DNA of 44,181 nucleotides from Acholeplasmataceae bacterium. Lineage in GTDB: Bacteria > Bacillota_I > Bacilli_A > Acholeplasmatales > Acholeplasmataceae. A model generated the notes under the pieces. The model saw only the letters and a list, made by a program, of their open reading frames with translations, was not told where the DNA came from and did not search any database. The stretch covers positions 1-44,181 of the forward strand of contig RECG01000022.1 in NCBI GenBank assembly GCA_007692425.1, read 5' to 3'. A program made the translations under genes and the position numbers. The stretch's first letter is position 1; each line of letters begins with the position of its first letter. Below are positions 1-7,908 of the stretch, one piece after another.

Positions 1-55
1 AACCCGTGAATGCATGCGTGAAAGGCATGTGAGTTAACCGTTTCTCCAACGGGCC
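1..55 (-). tRNA. tRNA-Glu (anticodon UUC), 3' part cut off by window edge
   Basis: On the minus strand a tRNA begins at base 55. It has acceptor strand GGCCCGT, a D-arm, an anticodon stem CATGC/GCATG enclosing the loop CTTTCAC (anticodon TTC, glutamate) and the 5' side of the T-arm (CACGGGTT). The window ends inside the T-loop, so about 20 bases of the 3' part are missing. It lies 6 bases downstream of tRNA-Ser and was probably made from the same transcript. Confidence 0.85.
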
Positions 56-61
56 TTGGGG

Positions 62-152
62 TGGCGGAGTAGGAGGGATTTGAACCCTCGCGCCAGTTTC
101 CCGACCTACACCCTTAGCAGGGGCGCCTCTTCAGCCACTTGAGTACTACTCC
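62..152 (-). tRNA. tRNA-Ser (anticodon GCU)
   Basis: Complete 91-base class II tRNA. The acceptor stem GGAGTAG pairs with CTACTCC, followed by discriminator G and an encoded CCA (62-64). The anticodon loop is CTGCTAA, anticodon GCT, reading AGC/AGU serine codons. A long variable arm is present, as expected for serine, and the T-arm contains GGTTCAAATCC. It is the first gene of a minus-strand tRNA unit with tRNA-Glu 6 bases behind it. Confidence 0.95.
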
Positions 153-158
153 GACTTC

Positions 159-185
159 TATAAAGCACGCTTTCGCGCCTTTATA
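159..185. other. GC-cored stem-loop between tex and tRNA-Ser
   Basis: TATAAAG and CTTTATA arms continue into a GC core closed by a GAAA tetraloop (minus-strand reading), giving about 11 pairs with one bulged base. There is no T-run right after it on the minus strand. An 8-T run lies further out on the plus side. It overlaps the -10 and start region of the tRNA promoter. It could be the tex terminator or a leader structure of the tRNA transcript; the sequence does not decide. Confidence 0.4.
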
Positions 186-213
186 GAATACCTTTTTTTT
201 AGATTTCTGTCAA
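185..213 (-). promoter_or_regulatory. sigma-A-type promoter of the tRNA-Ser/tRNA-Glu unit
   Basis: A perfect -35 TTGACA (208-213) is separated by 17 bases from TATTCT (185-190). It sits just 2 bases beyond the tex stop codon. Predicted transcription start is about 25-30 bases before the tRNA-Ser 5' end. Confidence 0.7.
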
Positions 214-214
214 C

Positions 215-2386
215 TCATTTTCCGTCTTTCAACATGGTGAGTCCGACTTTGCCGCGGTTGGTATCGATGTTAAGGACGTAAACCTTGACGATATCCCCGA
301 CATTGACCACATCGCGGGGGTGTTTGATGTATCGCTTTGCCATCTTGGAGATGTGGACAAGACCGTCTTCTTTAAGTCCGATGTCGACAAAGGCACCGAA
401 GTCAACCACATTGCGAACAGTCCCTTCGAGTTCCATGCCGATGACAAGGTCTTCAATTTTCAAAATTTCGCTTTTGAGAATGGGTTGTGCAAACTGGTCT
501 CTTGGATCTCTAAGCGGTGCAATAAAGGCATCAAGGATGTCATCGAGCGTATATTTGTCAACAGACAATTCTTCTTGCAGTTGTTTTCTGTTGATATTTT
601 TGATGATGTCTTTAACCGCATCTTTTCCAAACATCAAACCATCGATGTCATATCGCTTCATGATGGTTTGGGCGATGTCATAACTTTCCGGATGGACTGC
701 AGTCATGTCAAGCGCTTCATCTCCATCTGGAATACGTAAGAAGCCAGCGGCCTGTTCATATGACTTATCGCCCATTTTGGGCACTTTTAACAATTGTTTT
801 CGGTTGGTGAATCGGCCGGTGGTGTCCCGGAATTTGACGATGTTTTCAGCGCTTGATTTGTTCAAGCCCGACACATACATCAACAGCGCCTTGCTGGCGG
901 TGTTGACGTTGACGCCGACTTGGTTGACAGCCTGAGTGACCACAAAGTTCAAGGAATCGTTCAGTTTCTTAGGTGTGACATCGTGCTGATATTGGCCGAC
1001 ACCAATGCTCTTGGGATCAATCTTGACAAGTTCCGACAAGGGGTCTTGCAGCCGTCTGGCAATAGAGGCGGCACTTCTTTCTTCAACCGAGAAATCCGGA
1101 AACTCTTCACGTGCCAGCTCACTGGCCGAATACACGGATGCGCCCGCTTCATTGACAATCACATATTGGACAGGCAGTTGCGTGGTCTTAATCAACTCGG
1201 CGACAAAAGCTTCTGTTTCTCTTGAAGCGGTGCCGTTGCCGATGGCAATGATCTCAACACCGAATTTCTTGATCAGTCTGACCAGCACCTGTTGTGATTC
1301 GACGGTCTGGCGTTCGGTGACCGTCGCACCAACCGCACGTTCGTGGGGGTAGATGACGCCTTTTTCAAGCACCGTACCCTGGGCGTTGACAACCGAAAGC
1401 TTGCATCCGGTACGGAAGGCAGGATCGATGCCCAGCACGACCTTGCCTTTGAGCGGCGGCTGCAAAAGCAATTTTTGCAGATTCATCGAGAAAATCTCAA
1501 TGGCTTGCTCTTCGGCTTTTTCGGTCAGTTCGCTTCTGACTTCTCTTTCCAGACTTGGATAAATCAACCGTTTCAACGCATCTTCCACGGCAATCTTGAA
1601 ATAGGGCGCGACAATGGAATTGTCGTCACGAATCAGCTTGCGTTCGAGATAAGCGGTCATACGCTCTTTGTCCAGTTCGATTTTGACCGTGATGATCTTT
1701 TCGTTTTCAGCGCGGTTGATGGCCAGCACACGATGTGGTCTGATTTTTGAAACGTCTTCATTGAAATCATAATACATTTCATAGACCTTGCGTTCATCAA
1801 CGGCGTTTTTCTTGACCGTGGTGATGACCGTTCCATATTTCACCATCATCTCACGTAGGTCTTTGCGGTAGTTGGCGTCATCGCTGATCATTTCGGCAAT
1901 GATGTGTAGTGCGCCTTCAATCGCCTCATCGACGTTGGCCACCTGGTCGTTGACATATTTCTTGGCTTCTTCCTTGACATCCTCATAAGGAAAGAGCATC
2001 ATCCAGGTTGCAAGCGGTTCAAGACCCTTGGCCACCGCTTCGGTCGCCTTGGTCTTTTTCTTTTCTTTATAGGGGCGATAAAGATCTTCGACTTCGACCA
2101 GTTTTTGGGCGGCCAGGATGTCTTGCTTCAAGTCCTCGGTCAACATGCCTTTTTCATCGATGAGCCGTAAAACATCTTCTTTCCGTTTCAAAAGGTTGTT
2201 TTGATAATCCCAGGTTTTAAAGATGTCGTTGATCTTTTCTTCATCAAGACCACCGGTGGCTTCCTTGCGGTAACGGGCGATGAACGGAATGGTGTTGCCT
2301 TCGTCAAGAAGCCCTAGCACGGTCGTGACTTGTTTTTCGCTTACCTGAAGTGTTTTTTTGATTTCATTAATGATGTGTTCGTTCAC
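215..2386 (-). CDS. tex: Tex family RNA-binding transcription accessory protein
   Basis: 723-aa Tex protein, close to the usual family length. Seen in order: the N-terminal helical Tex domain (NTIPFIARYRKEATGG near residue 30), the YqgF/RNase H-like fold (VLGIDPAFRTGCKLSVV near 320), helix-hairpin-helix repeats (NTASKALLMYVSGLN onward, near 500) and a C-terminal S1 domain (GMELEGTVRNVVDFGAFVDI to the end). The family binds nucleic acid through S1 and affects transcription or tolerance to stress; the exact role in Bacilli is not settled. It starts with GTG at 2386 behind an AAGGAGAG ribosome binding site. It is probably cotranscribed with the gene at 2438-3094; the 50-base gap contains a small hairpin. 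The stop codon abuts the tRNA promoter. Confidence 0.95.
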   Translation of the reverse strand: MNEHIINEIKKTLQVSEKQVTTVLGLLDEGNTIPFIARYRKEATGGLDEEKINDIFKTWDYQNNLLKRKEDVLRLIDEKGMLTEDLKQDILAAQKLVEVEDLYRPYKEKKKTKATEAVAKGLEPLATWMMLFPYEDVKEEAKKYVNDQVANVDEAIEGALHIIAEMISDDANYRKDLREMMVKYGTVITTVKKNAVDERKVYEMYYDFNEDVSKIRPHRVLAINRAENEKIITVKIELDKERMTAYLERKLIRDDNSIVAPYFKIAVEDALKRLIYPSLEREVRSELTEKAEEQAIEIFSMNLQKLLLQPPLKGKVVLGIDPAFRTGCKLSVVNAQGTVLEKGVIYPHERAVGATVTERQTVESQQVLVRLIKKFGVEIIAIGNGTASRETEAFVAELIKTTQLPVQYVIVNEAGASVYSASELAREEFPDFSVEERSAASIARRLQDPLSELVKIDPKSIGVGQYQHDVTPKKLNDSLNFVVTQAVNQVGVNVNTASKALLMYVSGLNKSSAENIVKFRDTTGRFTNRKQLLKVPKMGDKSYEQAAGFLRIPDGDEALDMTAVHPESYDIAQTIMKRYDIDGLMFGKDAVKDIIKNINRKQLQEELSVDKYTLDDILDAFIAPLRDPRDQFAQPILKSEILKIEDLVIGMELEGTVRNVVDFGAFVDIGLKEDGLVHISKMAKRYIKHPRDVVNVGDIVKVYVLNIDTNRGKVGLTMLKDGK

Positions 2387-2405
2387 GATGTTCTCTCCTT
2401 ATATA

Positions 2406-2430
2406 ACACAAAAGGGCCAGGCCCTCGTGT
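2406..2430 (-). other. small stem-loop between the 218-aa gene and tex
   Basis: ACAC...GGGC pairs with GCCC...GTGT around a 3-base loop with a mismatch or bulge in the middle. The T-run is inside the stem, so it is a weak candidate terminator or attenuator. It may only partly separate tex from its upstream gene. Confidence 0.35.
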
Positions 2431-2437
2431 GTGCTTT

Positions 2438-3094
2438 TCAACCAAGTTTTTTTAGTGTGATGCGGACTTGAGAGGTCGTCGGATCTAATGTGAAGAACGC
2501 TCCATCCTCATTTTCAATGTCATAAGTGATCAATTGATGATTGTTGTTCTCCCAAAGTCCGAGATGGGCAAAATCGGGGTCCGTGAGCAACTCTGCGTTG
2601 GCCGACCGGTCCATGTCGACCAGGAAGAAGGCCATGGTGTCAAACCCTTCAATGGATTCAATGTCTTGCACGATGTCTTCATTGATGTCGCTGCTACGAT
2701 AAAAATAGATATAAATGAAGGGGTTGCCCATGAGTTTCTCATAAACATCTTCATATCCTTCGCGACCCATGAAATAAGTGAAGTCACCGTAAGTTCCGTC
2801 GCCATTGTCCCCCACGATGTAGGTGAGATCAGCCATAGTGAGATGTTGCATCTCATCAAATGGACCGACAAATTCGGGGTCTTTGAAATAATTGACGACA
2901 AAGATGACCGTCACGATGACAACCGTCAAGGCGATCGAAAGCATGCCGATCCGGAAGAACATGATTTCATTCTTGCTGGGTTTGCGGAATCTTGGTGGCA
3001 CTTCCTTGGGTGTCTTGGTGACCGATGTCACCGACGAGGGCGTCGCTTGTTTTTTGTTTGGCTTGGTATGTTTGTGTTTTTTTGCTCTTGCCAT
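2438..3094 (-). CDS. membrane-anchored protein with a cysteine-free thioredoxin-like domain
   Basis: 218 aa, not assigned to a named family. Residues 1-40 are strongly basic (KKHKHTKPNKK) and cytoplasmic. One membrane span follows at about 45-67 (GMLSIALTVVIVTVIFVV), then an acidic outside domain. Within the latter, FIYIYFYRSSDINEDIVQ followed by FFLVDMDRSANAELL resembles the beta1-alpha1-beta2 pattern of a thioredoxin fold, but no CxxC or any cysteine is present, so redox catalysis is not expected. The start is ATG 3094: AGGA lies 9 bases upstream, and the promoter at 3118-3146 would start RNA near the in-frame GTG at 3112, which lacks a ribosome binding site. It is followed by tex. The fold assignment is inference; existence of the gene is well supported. 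Confidence 0.75.
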   Translation of the reverse strand: MARAKKHKHTKPNKKQATPSSVTSVTKTPKEVPPRFRKPSKNEIMFFRIGMLSIALTVVIVTVIFVVNYFKDPEFVGPFDEMQHLTMADLTYIVGDNGDGTYGDFTYFMGREGYEDVYEKLMGNPFIYIYFYRSSDINEDIVQDIESIEGFDTMAFFLVDMDRSANAELLTDPDFAHLGLWENNNHQLITYDIENEDGAFFTLDPTTSQVRITLKKLG

Positions 3095-3117
3095 TATGTC
3101 ACATCCTATCACATAGC

Positions 3118-3146
3118 ATTATACCGAAACAACCGGCAAAATACAA
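3118..3146 (-). promoter_or_regulatory. sigma-A-type promoter for the 218-aa gene and tex
   Basis: TTGTAT (3141-3146), 17-base spacer, perfect TATAAT (3118-3123). It lies in the 69-base gap after acpS and supports ATG 3094 as the start of the downstream gene. Confidence 0.75.
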
Positions 3147-3163
3147 CAATGTCGCGAATTATG

Positions 3164-3520
3164 TTAAGGGACCTCGATGATCACATAAGCGATGGCGTGA
3201 TCATCAGTGTGGGTGATGCTGATATGGAACACTTCGTCCGCTGAAATGCGTTCGCTTTCCACATACGGGCTGCCGTTGTCATTTTTCAAGATGGCAAAGT
3301 CGCGATAGTAGGTGTCACCCTTACCGCTGCCAATGGCTTTGAAGATTGCCTCCTTGGCTGCGAATCTTCCACCAAGAAAAGCCAACTTCGCGGTTTTGTC
3401 AGTGATGTTGTCAAAAAGTGCTTTTTCCTGACTGTTGAGAATGCGTTCAATCAATCTGTCATCTGCCTTTTTCTCAAGACGTTTGAGATCAACCAGGTCA
3501 ATGCCGATGCCTTTGATCAT
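3164..3520 (-). CDS. acpS: holo-[acyl-carrier-protein] synthase
   Basis: 118-aa AcpS, normal family length. It transfers 4'-phosphopantetheine from CoA to the serine of acyl carrier protein, activating it for fatty acid synthesis. The two family signatures are present: GIGIDLVD at 4-11 with metal-binding Asp8, and GRFAAKEAIFKAIG at 51-64 with Glu57. The C-terminal SITHTDDHAIAYVI strand is also typical. The ATG at 3520 overlaps the whiA stop by four bases (ATGA), implying translational coupling. It is the last gene of the long operon that begins with glnS. No clear terminator follows before the next promoter at 3118-3146. Confidence 0.95.
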   Translation of the reverse strand: MIKGIGIDLVDLKRLEKKADDRLIERILNSQEKALFDNITDKTAKLAFLGGRFAAKEAIFKAIGSGKGDTYYRDFAILKNDNGSPYVESERISADEVFHISITHTDDHAIAYVIIEVP

Positions 3521-4449
3521 GGTTTGAGCCCCTCTCGGATTTGATTGGCCATCTGTCTGATTTTGACAAGGCGGTGATTCATGCCGGAGCGGCTGATGGT
3601 TTCCTGATAGGTTTCTTCAAACTTCTCAACCAGTTCCCGCAGGTTGGCTTCCGGATTTGCTTTGCGTAACGTCATGACTTGTTGTGTCTTATTGTCGATG
3701 GTTTTGAGATACTTCTCAATGACTTCGATGTCTTTGATCTGTTCGTTGGCCGCGATAATCGTTTTCTTCTCGTTGGCAATCTCACAATTCATGACACGGT
3801 TGATGGAGTTATTGAAATCGCGTTTGATGCGCAGATCTTCAAATTGGAAGACTGAGTTCTGAGCCCCTGTGACGGCTAGAAAATGGCTGATTTTTTCGGC
3901 ATCCTTGAGGTAGGTGATGTATCCGTTTCGTCTTTCGATGATACGGGCATTGAGATCAAACGCGTTCATCAACTGTTGCAGAAAAACAATCTGGTCTGGT
4001 TGTTGGGCGTAGATTTCGAGATGATATTCCGCGGTTTTCGGGTGGTTCACCGATCCAGCTGCCAAAAACGCTGCCCGCAAATACGCCCTTTTTTGATCTT
4101 CAGACTGGGTCAACACATCCTGGCTTTCCAAAGGGTTGTCCATCAGGCTATGCTCATTGATGATGTCATCGATTTTCGATGTGAGACGGATGATCACCGT
4201 TTGGCGTCGCTTCAATCTGACTTGTTTTTTGGTCATCAAGGATGTTTCTGCCTGATACAATGACCTGACCAACTGCAAAAACCGTTTGGCAACGGTCGGG
4301 TTGTTGGTTTTGAAATCCAACATTTTCTGCCGGTTTTCAATATGAAATTCGGTACTGAGGTTCAGGAAGGCTGCGAATTCAGCCAGTTGTTCATCAAGCG
4401 AAGCGGGAATACTGACGAGCTCTTCCTTCACCGTTCTGGCAAATGACAT
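3517..4449 (-). CDS. whiA: WhiA-family DNA-binding regulator
   Basis: 310-aa WhiA. It has an N-terminal LAGLIDADG endonuclease-like fold that lacks nuclease function in this family, and a C-terminal helix-turn-helix. Visible marks: MSFARTVKEEL at the start, YLRAAFLAAGSVNHP near 135, the INRVMNCEIAN segment near 215, and the C-terminal LRELVEKFEETYQETISRSG recognition-helix region. In Bacillus WhiA affects cell division and chromosome segregation; in Streptomyces it is a sporulation regulator. Bacillus places whiA after rapZ and yvcK, which are not here. Its ribosome binding site (GGGAG) overlaps the last codon and stop of trxB. It is coupled to acpS downstream. Confidence 0.93.
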   Translation of the reverse strand: MSFARTVKEELVSIPASLDEQLAEFAAFLNLSTEFHIENRQKMLDFKTNNPTVAKRFLQLVRSLYQAETSLMTKKQVRLKRRQTVIIRLTSKIDDIINEHSLMDNPLESQDVLTQSEDQKRAYLRAAFLAAGSVNHPKTAEYHLEIYAQQPDQIVFLQQLMNAFDLNARIIERRNGYITYLKDAEKISHFLAVTGAQNSVFQFEDLRIKRDFNNSINRVMNCEIANEKKTIIAANEQIKDIEVIEKYLKTIDNKTQQVMTLRKANPEANLRELVEKFEETYQETISRSGMNHRLVKIRQMANQIREGLKP

Positions 4450-4450
4450 G

Positions 4451-5365
4451 TCACTCCCACGTTTCGAGATATTTCAAAACATTTTGAGCCGCGACGGCAC
4501 CATCGGACGTGGCGGTGACCACTTGACGGATTTGCTTGACGATGACATCACCGGCAGCATAGATGCCGGGCACTTTGGTTTCCATTTTATCATTGGCGAT
4601 GATATAGCCATAGTCATTGGTGACGCCCAGGTGTTTGACCATGTCGGTGACGGGGATCATGCCCACATACTCAAAAACACCGTCAGCGTCAATGTTGATT
4701 TCTTCACCTTGTTTGTTTTTGATGAGCACGCCTGTGAGTCCTTTGTCGTCTTTCAAAAACTTCACGACTTTCGACCCATAGTGGATATCAAGGTTTTTGG
4801 CTTTGAGTAAAATTTCTTGGGCTTTCTTGTCTGCCGTCAGATGGTCCATGTCCTGGACAAGCGTCACATGACTGGCCAACGTGGTCAGATAAGAGCCTTC
4901 TTCCACGCCGGAGTTGCCGCCGCCGATCACGACGACTTTGCGGTCTTTATAGATGGGACCGTCACAGATGGCACACCAGCTGATGCCGTTCATGGCAAGT
5001 TCATCTTCGTTTTCCACACCAAGCCGGCGGGGAATGTTGCCCGTCGCGATGATGACGGCTTTGGCCTCATATGTTGTATTCGGGGTAATCACCTTTTTGA
5101 GATGACCTTCAATGTCGATTTTGGTGACTTCATCATAGATGACTTCGACCCCGATATCCTCGACGTGATCAAGCATGCTCAAAGCGAGCTCATGACCGGC
5201 CATTTTTTTAAATCCCGTATAGTTTTCGATTTCATTGTAATTAACCAACTGTCCACCAGGTACATTCTTTTCAAAAATGGCGACATTGAGATTGGCCCTT
5301 TTGGCATAAATGCCAGCAGTCATGCCGGCAGGACCTGTGCCGACAATCAAGACGTCATATAACAT
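4451..5365 (-). CDS. trxB: thioredoxin reductase (NADPH)
   Basis: 304-aa low-molecular-weight thioredoxin reductase. FAD site VGTGPAGMTAGIYA at 8-21; active-site pair CAIC at 131-134 (usual form CATC, so Ile replaces Thr); NADPH site VVVIGGGNSGVEEG just after it; C-terminal FAD motif AAGDVIVKQIRQVVTA. It reduces thioredoxin with NADPH in the cytoplasm. ATG 5365 has an AAGGAGAT ribosome binding site. It lies 12 bases after ppaX and two bases before the whiA start. The ferredoxin-dependent variant of the family is less likely because the GGGNSG and following basic region look NADPH-type, but cofactor preference is an inference. Confidence 0.95.
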   Translation of the reverse strand: MLYDVLIVGTGPAGMTAGIYAKRANLNVAIFEKNVPGGQLVNYNEIENYTGFKKMAGHELALSMLDHVEDIGVEVIYDEVTKIDIEGHLKKVITPNTTYEAKAVIIATGNIPRRLGVENEDELAMNGISWCAICDGPIYKDRKVVVIGGGNSGVEEGSYLTTLASHVTLVQDMDHLTADKKAQEILLKAKNLDIHYGSKVVKFLKDDKGLTGVLIKNKQGEEINIDADGVFEYVGMIPVTDMVKHLGVTNDYGYIIANDKMETKVPGIYAAGDVIVKQIRQVVTATSDGAVAAQNVLKYLETWE

Positions 5366-5377
5366 GTCATTATCTCC

Positions 5378-6016
5378 TTATATCAAATCTTTCAAATGAG
5401 GGAGTTCGTCGATGGCGAACTCCGGATGTTCGGCCAACATCTCTGCAAGCCTTTTACTATAGGTGACCGCACAAGCCTGAACACCGGCGGCTTTGGCGGC
5501 TTTGATGTCATTTTCGTGATCACCGATATAAACGGTTTCTTCTGGCTTTGCTTCAAGTTTTGTCAAAGCAAGCAAAATGGGTTCGGGATCTGGTTTGTGT
5601 TTGTCAACATCTTCGAAAGCGACCAACGCGTCAACAAGATCAAGTAACCGGGTTTGACGGAGGTGCGCTTGGGCGATATCGTGTTTTTTTGATGTCACGA
5701 TGCCGATTTTGCATCCTTTGCTTTTCAAGTAGCGCATGGTGTCACGGGCTTGTGGATAGGCCTCAAGCCCTGTTTCGAAGCGCGCATCGGAGATGGCGCG
5801 ATACGCTTCAATGATCATCTCCACATCCTGGTCCTTGTCTGCGTAATAGCCGAAGGTTTGGTAAAGTGTTTGTCCCAGCATGGCGCTAAATTCTTTTTCA
5901 GAGAGTTTGATCGTTGGAAAATATTTGGCAAACACTTCTTTCAAACTGTCGATGATGATATCGGTCGACCGGATCAACGTTCCATCAAGATCAAACAGAA
6001 ACGTCTTGATCAGCAT
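5378..6016 (-). CDS. ppaX: HAD-superfamily phosphatase, probable pyrophosphatase PpaX
   Basis: 212 aa. The start is ATG 6016 behind AGGAGAG; an open frame extends upstream, but only inside lgt in another frame. HAD motif I FLFDLDGTLIRS (nucleophile Asp and acid/base Asp) is at the N-terminus; motif II IGIVTSKKHD; Lys motif KHKPDPEPI; motif III VYIGDHENDIKAAKAAG. Length and gene order (hprK-lgt-ppaX) match Bacillus PpaX (216 aa), which hydrolyses the pyrophosphate released when HprK dephosphorylates Ser-P-HPr. A general phosphoglycolate phosphatase (Gph) is the alternative; context favours PpaX. It overlaps the lgt 3' end by 26 bases. Confidence 0.85.
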   Translation of the reverse strand: MLIKTFLFDLDGTLIRSTDIIIDSLKEVFAKYFPTIKLSEKEFSAMLGQTLYQTFGYYADKDQDVEMIIEAYRAISDARFETGLEAYPQARDTMRYLKSKGCKIGIVTSKKHDIAQAHLRQTRLLDLVDALVAFEDVDKHKPDPEPILLALTKLEAKPEETVYIGDHENDIKAAKAAGVQACAVTYSKRLAEMLAEHPEFAIDELPHLKDLI

Positions 6017-6968
6017 GGCTCTCTCCTGTCTCATCCACAAACAAATCAACATAAAATGCCTGATCTTTGATGACGTGTCTTTTGCCCAGGATGATGGCGA
6101 GCCCGCCCAGCATGAAGAGGGTGAGCGACAAATAGATGTTGATAGGGACACCGAAGAAACGCAACGCATCGCCAGGTGCGCCTTGGGTACGCAAGGGTTC
6201 GATAATGAGTCCGCGACCGAAACCATACCAGATCAAGTATAGGCCGATGAGGTCGCCGACTTTGAACCAACGTTTTCTTCTGATGATCAACATCAGGACA
6301 AGGCCGACAAAGTTCCAGATGCCTTCATACAAAAATGTCGGATGATGATAAACACCGTTGATGAACATCTGCTCGCGGATGAACGCAGGCAGGATGTTGA
6401 GCACCCATTGGGACTGGATGGCCGGTCCGTAGGCCTCGGCATTCATGAAGTTTCCCCAACGACCGACAATCTGGCCGATAAAGAACCCCGGTGCGACAAT
6501 ATCGGTGATTAACCAAAAATTGACTTTTTTGATTTTCGTGAAAATAATCAGAAAGAGAATGACGGTAATGACCACACCGTGGATGGAAAGGCCGCCTCGT
6601 CGTAAATCAAAGACATCCCACAAGGTGTTATAGTTCGGTGTCGGATCGAAGATGACGTAATAAATGCGTGAACCGATAATAGAAATGGGGACGGTATACA
6701 AAAGTCCGTCAAACAAGATGTCGGTGTTGAGTCCGAGTCGTTTAAACTCAAAATACCCAAGCGTGGCAGCCAGCGTGATGCCCGTTAAAATAAAGACCGC
6801 ATACCAGGCGATTTGGGCGAACCCCACATCGATGGCAATCGGATTGTATGGTGTTGCTGTCTGGGTGGTGATTGCCACCGTAATCAACAGCAGAAAGCCC
6901 AGAAGCATGCCGCCATAAAGATAAAAGGCCTTTTTGTTAAGTTTGATGTAATCAAAGATCTTCGTCAT
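5991..6968 (-). CDS. lgt: prolipoprotein diacylglyceryl transferase
   Basis: 325-aa integral membrane enzyme. It transfers diacylglycerol from phosphatidylglycerol to the lipobox cysteine of preprolipoproteins, the first step of lipoprotein maturation; a substrate candidate (lipoprotein at 43376) lies in this window. Marks: about seven membrane spans; RRGGLSIHGVV with the conserved His; GRWGNFMNAEAYG; HHPTFLYEGIWNF; and a distal GFGRGLIIEPLR arginine motif. It is longer than the Bacillus enzyme (about 270 aa) because of an N-terminal extension and a C-terminal cytoplasmic tail (YVDLFVDETGESHADQD). ATG 6968 lies inside the end of hprK (17-base overlap). Confidence 0.95.
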   Translation of the reverse strand: MTKIFDYIKLNKKAFYLYGGMLLGFLLLITVAITTQTATPYNPIAIDVGFAQIAWYAVFILTGITLAATLGYFEFKRLGLNTDILFDGLLYTVPISIIGSRIYYVIFDPTPNYNTLWDVFDLRRGGLSIHGVVITVILFLIIFTKIKKVNFWLITDIVAPGFFIGQIVGRWGNFMNAEAYGPAIQSQWVLNILPAFIREQMFINGVYHHPTFLYEGIWNFVGLVLMLIIRRKRWFKVGDLIGLYLIWYGFGRGLIIEPLRTQGAPGDALRFFGVPINIYLSLTLFMLGGLAIILGKRHVIKDQAFYVDLFVDETGESHADQDVSV

Positions 6969-7902
6969 GCTCGTCGTCTTCCTTTCTAATGCGGCTTGCT
7001 TTTTTGGCGACCTCTTCAGTCAAGGTCAAAGCAGCGTGATAGCCCAAATACTTGAGTTTCTGGTTCATCGCTGCGCTTTCGACCAAGGTCGCGACATTTC
7101 TGCCCGGCAGGATAGGAATGGTGATTTTGGCGATTTCTGTACTGAAATACTTAACGGTTTCGGTTTCAATGCCAAGCCGGTCATACTGCTTGCCTTTTTG
7201 CCATTGTTCAAGTTCGACCACAAGTCTGATTTTTTTGGATTCGCGATAAGCCCCCGCCCCGAACATCGAGACGACATCGACAATGCCGATGCCCCTGACT
7301 TCAATGTATCGTTCTAAAAGTTTGGGGGCATGTCCGACCAGGACACCGTGCGCCTGCTCGAATATGTCGACGCGGTCATCGCTGATCAGCAGGTGTCCGC
7401 GTTTGACCAGTTCCAATGCCGTTTCACTTTTGCCGATACCGCTTTTGCCGGTGATGAGCGTGCCCATGCCATGGATATCCAGCAGCACGCCGTGGACACT
7501 GATTCGCGGCGCCAGTTTGCTATGAAGATAAGCATATAGCTGACTGCTGACCGCGGTGGTTCTCATTTTGCTTTTCAGGATGGCGACATTGTATGTCTGT
7601 CCGAGTTTGATATAGACATCATCGACGTGCACATTGATTGAGAAAATCACACATGGGGGCTGCAGGCTGAAGATCTTTTCGAGTCGTTCATGACATGTCT
7701 TTTCGTCCATGAGCTTCATGAACGCCTTTTCCTTTGAGCCGATCAAGACGATTCTTTCCGGTTCGAAAAAATCAAAAAAACCAGCCAGTTCCACGCCGGG
7801 TCTGCTCAACATTTCGTTTTTGATGGTGCGTTTGAGGGCTTGTTCACCATGAAGCACATCAAGCTCCAAATCACGGACAAGCAATGTGACCGTTAACGGC
7901 AT
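6952..7902 (-). CDS. hprK: HPr kinase/phosphorylase
   Basis: 316 aa, normal length. It phosphorylates Ser46 of HPr using ATP or PPi and dephosphorylates it by phosphorolysis, controlling carbon catabolite repression and PTS flux in Firmicutes. N-terminal domain (RPGVELAGFFDFF at 34-46) followed by the kinase domain: His137 in RISVHG, Walker A GKSGIGKS at 152-159, ISDDRVDI, and the family signature EVRGIGIVDVVSMFG. The start ATG 7902 has a perfect AGGAGGT. It is followed by lgt (overlap) and ppaX, the Bacillus order. Confidence 0.96.
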   Translation of the reverse strand: MPLTVTLLVRDLELDVLHGEQALKRTIKNEMLSRPGVELAGFFDFFEPERIVLIGSKEKAFMKLMDEKTCHERLEKIFSLQPPCVIFSINVHVDDVYIKLGQTYNVAILKSKMRTTAVSSQLYAYLHSKLAPRISVHGVLLDIHGMGTLITGKSGIGKSETALELVKRGHLLISDDRVDIFEQAHGVLVGHAPKLLERYIEVRGIGIVDVVSMFGAGAYRESKKIRLVVELEQWQKGKQYDRLGIETETVKYFSTEIAKITIPILPGRNVATLVESAAMNQKLKYLGYHAALTLTEEVAKKASRIRKEDDEHDEDL

Positions 7903-7908
7903 CTGTCT

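Noticed and set aside
4817-5362. Open frame (+), 181 codons, antisense to trxB
   Set aside because: Shadow of the conserved reductase gene; no start signal.
6017-6226. 70-codon extension of ppaX upstream of its HAD motif
   Set aside because: It is an out-of-frame reading of lgt; AGGAGAG and the FDLDGT motif indicate ATG 6016.
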